Below are positions 57,843-64,000 of a stretch of DNA of 64,000 nt, piece by piece. The notes under the pieces are model-generated. The model made no database searches. It saw only the letters and a program-made list of their open reading frames with translations, and was not told where the DNA came from. The translations under genes were made by a program, and so were the position numbers. Source of the DNA: Kribbella monticola (GTDB lineage: Bacteria; Actinomycetota; Actinomycetes; Propionibacteriales; Kribbellaceae); the NCBI RefSeq assembly GCF_003261635.1, contig NZ_QFXK01000035.1, forward strand, positions 124,001 to 188,000. Reading direction: 5' to 3'. Numbering within the stretch: the first letter of the stretch is position 1; every line of letters begins with the position of its first letter.

Positions 57843-57874
57843 CCCGTACTACGTGAGCCGCCGACACCTTCTGA
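57827..57874 (+). repeat. Duplicated 16 bp spanning the mutase stop codon
   Basis: CGCCGACACCTTCTGA occurs at 57827-57842, ending with the mutase stop, and again at 57859-57874, 32 bases further. The copy encodes the same ADTF-stop end but lies beyond the real stop. Confidence 0.8.
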
Positions 57875-57881
57875 ACGAGTT

Positions 57882-59069
57882 TCAGTCCAGGAGGGCGGCG
57901 GCGACCAGGACTGCGGTGCCCAGGGTGATGGCGTCTTCGGAGGGGTTGAAGCCGGGGGTGTGGAGGTCGGCTGCTGTGTCCGAGCCGGGTGGGCGGACGC
58001 CTAGACGGGCCATGGCGCCGGGGACGTGTTCGAGGTACCAGGCGAAGTCTTCGCCGCCGAGGCTCTGGTCGGTCGGGGCGACGGCCGCCGGGCCGAGCGT
58101 GTGGCCTACCGCAGTACGGAACACCTCGATGGCGGCCGGGTCGTTCATCACCGGCGGCACGCCGTGCGTGACCTCGGTGTCGACCTCCACGCCGAACGGC
58201 GCGGCCAGTTGCGCCGCCAGCGAAGGGATCAGCTCCTCAGCGAGCCGCCAAGCGTTCACGTCGAGGCAGCGCAGGGTGCCCTCCGCCTCCCCGCGCGCGG
58301 GGATCGCATTGGCCGCGGAACCGGAAGTGATTCGCCCCCAGACCAGCGACATCCCCGCCCGCGGATCGACCCGCCGCGACAACGCGGCCGGAAGCTCGGT
58401 CACCAGCGTGGCCAGGGCATAGACGAGATCTGCAGTCAGATGCGGCCGAGACGTGTGTCCACCGGGCCCGGTGAGCCGCACAAGGATCCGGTCAGCCGCA
58501 GCAGTGAGCGCACCGACGCGCAGCCCGACCTGCCCAACGTCCAGCCGCGGATCACAGTGCAACCCGTAAATACGCCGTACGCCGTCCAGCCCGCCCGCCG
58601 CGATCACCCCGAGCGCGCCGCCCGGCATCACCTCTTCGGCGGGCTGGAAGATCAGCCGCACCCGCCGCTCGAGCAGGCCGTCCCGAGCCATCCCGGCAAG
58701 AACCAGACCGGCTCCGACCAGGGCAGCAGTGTGTACGTCGTGCCCGCACGCATGCGCGACACCGTCGACGGTCGACCGGTGCGGGGCCACCACGGCGTCC
58801 GGCACGGGCAGTGCGTCGATATCGGCCCGCAGCGCGATACAGGAGTCGCCGGAGCCGATGTCGCAGATCAGCCCGGTCCCGGTCGGCAGTACCTGCGGGG
58901 ACAGACCCGCCTCGGTCAGTCGCTGACGCAGTACTTCGGTCGTGCGGACCTCGTTCCAGCCGAGCTCGGGGTGCGCGTGCAGGTCGCGGCGGAGGGCGAG
59001 GGTCTCGTCGCGAACCTCGTCCACCCGCGCTTTCGAGTCCGCCACCAGCAGCTGTCCCGCAGTCGTCAT
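57882..59069 (-). CDS. M20D amidohydrolase (IAA-amino-acid hydrolase-like)
   Basis: A 395-residue zinc peptidase-like hydrolase. The M20D metal ligands are present: HACGHDVHTA (about 97-106, including the Cys typical of this branch), AEEVMPGGA (catalytic Glu), GLHCDP and the C-terminal SLGGEDFAWYLE. A dimerisation domain is inserted at about 185-300. Relatives cleave N-acyl amino acids, N-acetyl-diaminopimelate or auxin conjugates. The ATG at 59069 follows CAGAAT by six bases, which may be a weak leaderless -10. It is convergent with the mutase and divergent from the BMP operon. Confidence 0.92.
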   Translation of the reverse strand: MTTAGQLLVADSKARVDEVRDETLALRRDLHAHPELGWNEVRTTEVLRQRLTEAGLSPQVLPTGTGLICDIGSGDSCIALRADIDALPVPDAVVAPHRSTVDGVAHACGHDVHTAALVGAGLVLAGMARDGLLERRVRLIFQPAEEVMPGGALGVIAAGGLDGVRRIYGLHCDPRLDVGQVGLRVGALTAAADRILVRLTGPGGHTSRPHLTADLVYALATLVTELPAALSRRVDPRAGMSLVWGRITSGSAANAIPARGEAEGTLRCLDVNAWRLAEELIPSLAAQLAAPFGVEVDTEVTHGVPPVMNDPAAIEVFRTAVGHTLGPAAVAPTDQSLGGEDFAWYLEHVPGAMARLGVRPPGSDTAADLHTPGFNPSEDAITLGTAVLVAAALLD

Positions 59070-59306
59070 CCGGCGATTCTGTCATCCGATCGGCACCCGA
59101 CCGGGCCGGACCCGGCCGATGTCACGGATCGTGACCGGAACTGACAGTGAGCAAACCGTGGGCCCGGAGGCGGGAATTCACCGGTGCGTGACCTGGATCG
59201 AGCAGACGGTAGCCATACCGCAGGAGTTACGTCACAATGCTTCGCGCGCCGGTCACTTTCCGGTATCGAGGCCCTCGCGCCGTTCAAAGAAGGCTCCGCT
59301 GGCCCC

Positions 59307-59312
59307 TATAGT
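59307..59312 (+). promoter_or_regulatory. -10 box of the BMP transporter operon
   Basis: TATAGT, near consensus, is followed by exactly six bases and an ATG at 59319. That ATG opens a 21-codon ORF, not the binding-protein gene. TTCAAA at 59283-59288 is a weak -35 with an 18-base spacer. The rest of 59070-59306 shows only small inverted repeats. Confidence 0.55.
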
Positions 59313-59318
59313 CTGCGG

Positions 59319-59384
59319 ATGCGGCACGCTGGGGAAGGCGTGCCGGGGCAGATATTTCTGGTCGACGAAGGAGACCTCCGGTGA
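59319..59384 (+). CDS. Putative leader peptide overlapping the BMP gene start
   Basis: A 21-codon ORF, MRHAGEGVPGQIFLVDEGDLR, beginning at the predicted RNA 5' end. A perfect hairpin GGCACGC / GCGTGCC (59323-59344) lies in its first codons with GGGGAAG in the loop. Its codons 17-19 contain the GAAGGAG Shine-Dalgarno of the binding protein, and its TGA (59382-59384) overlaps that gene's GTG (59381). Ribosomes ending the peptide could restart directly. Alternatively the stretch is just a 62-base untranslated leader. Confidence 0.4.
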   Translation: MRHAGEGVPGQIFLVDEGDLR

Positions 59385-60457
59385 AGAAGTACGTGCGGGG
59401 ACTGGCGATCGTGAGCGTGCTGACGCTCGCCGTCGCCGCTTGTGGCAGCAAGCCGACTGACAACGCGTCCGGCGGCAGCGCCAACAAGGACTTCAAGGCC
59501 TGCATGGTCTCGGACTCGGGTGGCTTCGACGACAAGTCGTTCAACCAGACCTCGTACGAGGGTTTCCAGGCCGCCATCAAGGCCAAGGGCCTGACCGAGG
59601 TCAAGGCGGAGTCGAAGTCGGACAACGACTACCCGACCAACATGACCGCGATGGTCAACGCCAAGTGCAAGGTGATCGTTGCCGTCGGCTTCAAGCTCGA
59701 GGACGCCACCGACAAGGCCGCGACCGCGAACCCGGACATCAAGTTCGCCATCGTCGACTCGGCCCCGGCCAAGCCGATCGCGAACGTGAAGCCGCTGCTG
59801 TTCAACACCGCGCAGGCTGCCTTCCAGGGCGGTTACCTGGCCGCGGCGATGACCAAGACCGGCAAGGTCGGCACCTTCGGCGGCATCAAGATCCCGCCGG
59901 TGACGATCTACATGGACGGCTTCGCCGAGGGCGTGCGGTACTACAACAAGCAGAAGAGCAAGAACGTCCAGGTGCTGGGCTGGGACGACGCGAAGCAGAC
60001 CGGCCTGTTCACCGGTGACTTCGAGGACAAGGCGAAGGGCCAGAACACCGGCCAGAACCTGATCACCCAGGGCGCGGACATCATCTTCCCGGTGGCCGGC
60101 CCGTCGGGTCTGGGCGGTCTGCAGGCGGCCAAGGCCAGCAACGGCAAGGTCAACGCGATCTGGGTCGACACCGACGGCTGCGTGAGCGCCGCGGAGTACT
60201 GCTCGGTGTTGATCAGCTCGGTGAACAAGGGCATGGACGTCGCCGTCCAGGACGCCGTCACCTCCGTGGTCGACAACAAGTACGACAGCAAGCAGTTCGT
60301 CGGCACGCTGGAGAACGGCGGCACCTCGCTGGCTCCGTTCCACGAGTTCGACGGCAAGGTTCCGGCCGAGGTGAAGACCGAGCTGGACCAGATCAAGGCC
60401 GACATCATCTCCGGCAAGATCACCATCGCGTCCAAGGCGCAGCCGGCCGCGTCCTGA
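59381..60457 (+). CDS. BMP-family substrate-binding lipoprotein (nucleoside-type)
   Basis: A 358-residue PnrA/BMP-type binding protein. The signal peptide ends in the lipobox LAVAACGS. Body motifs are typical: MVSDSGGFDDKSFNQTSYEGFQAA, KFAIVDSAP, FQGGYLAAAMTKTGKVGTFGG and VFPVAGPSGLGG. BMP proteins with this transporter type bind purine nucleosides. GAAGGAG is the Shine-Dalgarno for GTG 59381. It is first in an operon with one ATPase and two permease genes; an intercistronic hairpin follows, which usually keeps binding-protein mRNA in excess. Confidence 0.93.
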   Translation: MKKYVRGLAIVSVLTLAVAACGSKPTDNASGGSANKDFKACMVSDSGGFDDKSFNQTSYEGFQAAIKAKGLTEVKAESKSDNDYPTNMTAMVNAKCKVIVAVGFKLEDATDKAATANPDIKFAIVDSAPAKPIANVKPLLFNTAQAAFQGGYLAAAMTKTGKVGTFGGIKIPPVTIYMDGFAEGVRYYNKQKSKNVQVLGWDDAKQTGLFTGDFEDKAKGQNTGQNLITQGADIIFPVAGPSGLGGLQAAKASNGKVNAIWVDTDGCVSAAEYCSVLISSVNKGMDVAVQDAVTSVVDNKYDSKQFVGTLENGGTSLAPFHEFDGKVPAEVKTELDQIKADIISGKITIASKAQPAAS

Positions 60458-60483
60458 TCGACAGCGTCAGCACGTAGTACGGT

Positions 60484-60527
60484 GCGAGCCAGGAAGTAGC
60501 CCCGACCGGGGCGGCTTCCTGGCTCGC
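60484..60527 (+). terminator. Intercistronic hairpin after the BMP gene
   Basis: GCGAGCCAGGAAG pairs perfectly with CTTCCTGGCTCGC, and inside it GCCCC pairs with GGGGC around a GACC loop. It has no T-run. Placed between the binding-protein and ATPase genes it is likely a partial terminator or RNA-stabilising stem that gives excess binding protein. Confidence 0.8.
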
Positions 60528-60549
60528 CGTCTGAGAGGAAGGCCGCGGC

Positions 60550-62100
60550 ATGCATCTCGAGCTCTCGGGGCTGACCAAGAGCTTCGGCTCGCTGGTCGCC
60601 AACGACCACATCGATCTCGTCATCGAGCCCGGTGAGATCCACTGCCTGCTCGGCGAGAACGGGGCCGGCAAGAGCACTCTGATGAACATGCTCTACGGGC
60701 TGCTGCAGCCCGACTCCGGCGAGATCGTGATCGACGGGGAGAAGGTCGTGATCAGCTCGCCGAGCGACGCGATCGAGCACGGCATCGGGATGGTGCACCA
60801 GCACTTCATGCTGGTGCCGGTGTTCACCGTCGCGGAGAACATCATGCTCGGCCGGGAGAACACCCACCCCGGCGGCATCCTGGACCGCAAGAAGGCGCAC
60901 GCGCTGGTCACCGAGCTGTCCGAGCGGTACGGGTTCGAGGTGAACCCCGAGGCGCTGGTCGAGGACATCCCGGTCGGCGTCCAGCAGCGGGTGGAGATCA
61001 TCAAGGCGCTCACCAACGACGCCAAGGTGCTGATCCTCGACGAGCCGACCGCGGTACTCACCCCCGCCGAGATCGACGAGCTGATCACGGTGATGCGGCG
61101 GCTGAAGGAGAACGGCACCTCGATCGTCTTCATCACCCACAAGCTCAAAGAGGTCAAGGCGATCGCGGACAAGATCACCGTGATCCGCCGCGGCAAGGTG
61201 GTCGGCCAGGCCGACCTGAGCGAGACCGAGGAAGGCCTGGCGCAGATGATGGTCGGCCGCGCGGTCGACCTGGTGGTGGACAAGCAACCGGCCCGGCCGG
61301 GCGAGCCGGTGCTGCAGATCAAGGGCCTGACGGTGATCGACGAGCGCGGGTTCACCGCCGTCGACGGCGTCGACCTGGAGGTCCGGGCGGGCGAGATCCT
61401 CGCCGTGGCCGGTGTCCAGGGCAACGGCCAGACCGAGCTCGCGGAGGCGCTGCTCGGGCTCACCCCGATCGCGGCCGGCAGCGTTTCGCTGGACGGCAAG
61501 GACCTGACCGGGGTGAACACCAGACAGCGGCTCGACGCCGGGATCGGATACGTGCCGGAGGACCGCGGCCGGGACGGGTTCGTCGGACCGTTCACGGTCG
61601 CCGAGAACCTGGTCCTCGACCTGTTCCGCCGGGCGCCGTTCGGCGACGGCCTGATGCTGCACACCGACGAGATCGCCAAGAACGGCGAGCAGCGGGTCGA
61701 GGAGTTCGACATCCGCACCCAGAGCATCGATCTGCCGGTCTCCTCGCTGTCCGGCGGCAATCAGCAGAAGGTGGTGCTGGCTCGCGAACTGTCCCGGCCG
61801 CTGAAGCTGCTGGTCGCCTCGCAGCCGACCCGCGGTGTGGACGTCGGCTCCATCGAGTTCCTGCACGAGCGGATCGTGCAGGAACGCGACAACGGCACCG
61901 CGGTCCTGATCGTGTCCACCGAACTGGACGAGATCGCCGCGCTGTCCGACCGGGTCGCGGTGATGTACCGCGGCAAGGTGGTCGGCGTCGTACCGTCCGA
62001 CACGCCCCGCGACGAACTCGGCCTGATGATGGCCGGCGCCTCCCGGACCGAGGCCCACGAAGCCGCGATCGAGCACCCCACCACGTTGGGAACCATCTAG
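60550..62100 (+). CDS. ABC transporter ATPase with two nucleotide-binding domains
   Basis: A 516-residue fused ATPase. The first domain (about 1-235) has Walker [13 protein letters not shown], signature-region [13 protein letters not shown] and Walker B VLILDEPT. The second (about 250-500) has a degenerate Walker [15 protein letters not shown], where the Lys is replaced, and an intact [15 protein letters not shown] signature followed by [12 protein letters not shown] with Asp lost from Walker B. This asymmetry is normal for sugar- and nucleoside-type (RbsA/NupA-like) ATPases. GAGAGGAAGG precedes the ATG. It directly abuts the next permease gene. Confidence 0.94.
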   Translation: MHLELSGLTKSFGSLVANDHIDLVIEPGEIHCLLGENGAGKSTLMNMLYGLLQPDSGEIVIDGEKVVISSPSDAIEHGIGMVHQHFMLVPVFTVAENIMLGRENTHPGGILDRKKAHALVTELSERYGFEVNPEALVEDIPVGVQQRVEIIKALTNDAKVLILDEPTAVLTPAEIDELITVMRRLKENGTSIVFITHKLKEVKAIADKITVIRRGKVVGQADLSETEEGLAQMMVGRAVDLVVDKQPARPGEPVLQIKGLTVIDERGFTAVDGVDLEVRAGEILAVAGVQGNGQTELAEALLGLTPIAAGSVSLDGKDLTGVNTRQRLDAGIGYVPEDRGRDGFVGPFTVAENLVLDLFRRAPFGDGLMLHTDEIAKNGEQRVEEFDIRTQSIDLPVSSLSGGNQQKVVLARELSRPLKLLVASQPTRGVDVGSIEFLHERIVQERDNGTAVLIVSTELDEIAALSDRVAVMYRGKVVGVVPSDTPRDELGLMMAGASRTEAHEAAIEHPTTLGTI

Positions 62101-63306
62101 ATGAGTACTGACACCACCACCGAGCCGGAGAAGGCCGCGCCGGTGCCGGCCAAGGAGCCGCAGCGGTCCGGGTTGCCCAGTTGGGCGATTCAGGGGCTGG
62201 TCTCGCTGAGCGCGATCGTGCTGGCGCTGGTCGTCGGCGCGATCCTGATCATCATCGGCGACGACCAGGTGAAGGCCGCCGTCTCGTATTTCGGCGCCGC
62301 GCCGATGGACACCTTCTCGGCCGCCTTCAGCGCTGTCGGGGAGGCGTACAAGGCGCTCGCGGCCGGCGCGATCGGCGGAGTCACCCCGATCACCGAGTCG
62401 CTGACCCAGGCCACGCCGCTGATCTGCGGCGGTCTCGCGGTGTCGCTGGCGTTCCGGACCGGGCTGTTCAACATCGGCGCCCAGGGGCAGCTGATCATCG
62501 GCGCGATCCTGGCCGCCTGGGTCGGGTTCGCCTGGCACCTGCCGCCCGGACTGCACCTGATCCTCGCGGTGATCGCGGGCCTGGTCGGTGGGGCGATCTG
62601 GGGTGGCGTCGTCGGCCTGCTGAAGGCCCGTACCGGCGCCCACGAGGTGATCGTCACGATCATGCTCAACTACGTGGCGATCTACCTGCTCCAGTGGTTG
62701 CTCACGACAACGACCTTCAAGCGTCCCGGCCGGACGGACCCGATCAGCCCGATCGTGGACGCGAACGCGCAGTACCCCCAGTTCGGCAGCACCCGGTTGC
62801 ACGTGGGCTTCCTGCTCGCCCTGCTGGCCGCGGCGTTCGTCTGGTGGCTGCTGAACCGCTCGACGGTCGGCTTCGAACTGCGCGCGGTCGGCGCGAACGC
62901 GGACGCCTCCCGTACCGCGGGCATGAGCGTCGGCAAGGCCTACTTCATCGCCATGCTGGTCGCCGGAGCCCTGGCGGGCCTGGCCGGAACCCAGCAGGTG
63001 CTCGGCACCGACCTGCCGCTCACCGACGGTGTGGCCGCCTCGGTCGGGTTCGACGCCATCACGGTGGCGCTGCTCGGTCGCGGTACGCCGCTCGGTACAG
63101 TGCTGGCCGGTCTGCTCTTCGGCGCCCTGAACGCCGGCGGTCTGCAGATGCAGTTGGAGACCCAGACCCCACTGACGCTGACCACTGTCCTGCAGGCCGT
63201 GATCGTGCTGTTCGTGGCCGCACCGGCCCTGGTTCGCTCGGTCTTCCGGTTCCTGCCCAAGGAACGCGGCGCCGGCACGGTCCTCGCGAAAGGCTGGAAC
63301 GGATGA
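62101..63306 (+). CDS. ABC permease (BPD_transp_2, nucleoside-type)
   Basis: A 401-residue permease with about ten membrane helices after a charged N-terminal tail (PAKEPQRSG). The BPD_transp_2 core has PLICGGLAVSLAFRTGLFNIGAQGQLIIGA, the GAHEVIVTIMLNYVAIYLL helix and VGFDAITVALLGRGTPLGT. It pairs with the following permease to form the channel. It starts on the base after the ATPase stop TAG and its own stop overlaps the next ATG by four bases, so the operon is fully coupled. Confidence 0.93.
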   Translation: MSTDTTTEPEKAAPVPAKEPQRSGLPSWAIQGLVSLSAIVLALVVGAILIIIGDDQVKAAVSYFGAAPMDTFSAAFSAVGEAYKALAAGAIGGVTPITESLTQATPLICGGLAVSLAFRTGLFNIGAQGQLIIGAILAAWVGFAWHLPPGLHLILAVIAGLVGGAIWGGVVGLLKARTGAHEVIVTIMLNYVAIYLLQWLLTTTTFKRPGRTDPISPIVDANAQYPQFGSTRLHVGFLLALLAAAFVWWLLNRSTVGFELRAVGANADASRTAGMSVGKAYFIAMLVAGALAGLAGTQQVLGTDLPLTDGVAASVGFDAITVALLGRGTPLGTVLAGLLFGALNAGGLQMQLETQTPLTLTTVLQAVIVLFVAAPALVRSVFRFLPKERGAGTVLAKGWNG

Positions 63307-64000
63307 GCGAGTCGACGACGGCGGCCGACACCGTCAAGGTCCCGGCCCCGGCGGCCATCGAGGCGCCGGCCGAGCGGACCCGCCGGTTGCGGGTCGGTGG
63401 CCTGATGGTGGTCTTCGCCCTGATCGGGCTCGGCCTGGCGATCGGCACCAAGGGCGGCAAGGCGACCTTCCAGCTCACCTCGGGCGACCTGGAGAACAAC
63501 CTGCTGCACCTCCCCGCACAGCCGGTGGGCATCTTCCTCGGCATCCTCGGGCTCGCCGCCGCCGTGGCGTATGTGCTGCGCAGGATCCCGCAGCGGTACG
63601 CCGCCTGGCTGGCCGCCGTACTGGGCATCTGCTTCATCGGGGCCTTCCTGTGCTGGGCCGCCGCGGGCAAGACGTTCCCGCTGGCGAACCAGTTCCAGGG
63701 CACGCTGAACTTCGCCACGCCGCTGATCCTGGGCGCGCTGGCGGGCGTGATGTGTGAGCGTGCCGGTGTCATCAACATCGCGATCGAAGGCCAGTTCCTG
63801 GTCGGGGCCTTCACTGCCGCGGTGGTCTCCAGTACGACGCACAACAATGCGGCGGCCCTGATCGCGGCAGCGGTGACCGGTGTCCTGATGGCCGCGCTGC
63901 TCGCGGTCTTCTCGATCAAATACCTGGTCAACCAGGTGGTGCTCGGTGTCGTTCTGGTGGTGTTCGCGTCCGGGATCACCGGCTACCTCTTCGACCAGTT
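63303..64000 (+). CDS. ABC permease (BPD_transp_2), cut by window end
   Basis: The first 232 residues of a second permease. After a hydrophilic N-terminus (ESTTAADTVKVP) come several membrane helices and the family signature LNFATPLILGALAGVMCERAGVINIAIEGQFLVGAF. The start codon overlaps the preceding gene by four bases (ATGA). The C-terminal part lies beyond the window; homologues suggest about 190 more residues. Confidence 0.9.
   Translation, partial: MSESTTAADTVKVPAPAAIEAPAERTRRLRVGGLMVVFALIGLGLAIGTKGGKATFQLTSGDLENNLLHLPAQPVGIFLGILGLAAAVAYVLRRIPQRYAAWLAAVLGICFIGAFLCWAAAGKTFPLANQFQGTLNFATPLILGALAGVMCERAGVINIAIEGQFLVGAFTAAVVSSTTHNNAAALIAAAVTGVLMAALLAVFSIKYLVNQVVLGVVLVVFASGITGYLFDQ

Noticed and set aside
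59941-62802. 953-codon open frame antisense to the BMP transporter genes
   Set aside because: It mirrors strongly supported genes on the other strand. The composition is Asp/Arg/His/Gln-rich with no domains, typical of the antisense shadow of high-GC coding DNA.

Overview
The window is high-GC chromosomal DNA from an actinobacterium. The evidence is GC-rich third codon positions, frequent GTG starts, Tat-type lipoproteins, an SCO4848-like membrane protein, an IdeR/DmdR-type iron box and actinobacterial-style sugar and polyamine clusters. Gene content and the abundance of GTAC-containing strings would fit a Propionibacteriales genus such as Kribbella, but that placement is inference. No rRNA, tRNA, CRISPR array, phage module or insertion sequence was seen. 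I count about 64 protein genes, one likely pseudogene and one gene cut by the right edge.

Layout. 1-10.3 kb: MOSC protein, secreted M1 metallopeptidase, metallo-hydrolase, GlxA-type regulator, a run of three secreted CAP-domain proteins, an epimerase-like protein and two acetyltransferases. 10.4-13.7 kb: DeoR regulator, a 62-bp-period palindrome array and the galTK operon. 13.7-19.7 kb: a CNNM/CorC-type membrane protein with a striking leader, an ArsR-MFS operon, a Ser/Thr kinase, a hydrolase and a YCII protein. 19.7-26.6 kb: an amino-sugar (GlcNAc/chitobiose-like) module made of kinase, SIS protein, an NgcEFG-like ABC importer and a second NgcE-like binding protein. 26.6-32.3 kb: an iron-box-controlled siderophore-binding lipoprotein, hydrolase, trpS, 2'-5' RNA ligase-like protein, YihY protein and D,D-carboxypeptidase.

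32.6-39.5 kb: a gamma-glutamylation (Puu/GlnA3-like) cluster in which a glutamine synthetase-like ligase, a gamma-glutamyl hydrolase, an aldehyde dehydrogenase, an SDR, a FadR-type regulator and an APC permease would import and catabolise polyamines or related amines. 39.7-49.2 kb: large LuxR-type ATPase regulator, TetR-SDR operon, atypical SDR, gene remnant, AraC regulator facing an M55 D-aminopeptidase, DUF2000 protein, and an ECF sigma factor with a membrane Asp-box protein. 49.3-52.6 kb: succinate dehydrogenase sdhCDAB. 53-64 kb: metallo-hydrolase with N-terminal zinc ribbon, two GT4 glycosyltransferases, methylmalonyl-CoA mutase-type large subunit, M20D amidohydrolase, and a BMP/nucleoside-type ABC importer operon running off the end.

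The most interesting material is regulatory. At least fourteen genes have a TANNNT box exactly 6-7 nt before the start codon, the signature of leaderless mRNA. The same box lies 6 nt before two tiny upstream ORFs: a 17-residue Leu/Pro/Arg-rich peptide before the CNNM/CorC gene, followed by a strong hairpin whose 3' edge abuts the Shine-Dalgarno, and a 21-residue peptide overlapping the BMP start codon. Other signals are six tandem 30-bp units each carrying a Shine-Dalgarno before puuD, four 20-bp palindromes exactly 62 bp apart beside galK, and overlapping divergent -10 boxes in a 23-bp intergenic space. These are sequence-based predictions and none is experimentally supported here.
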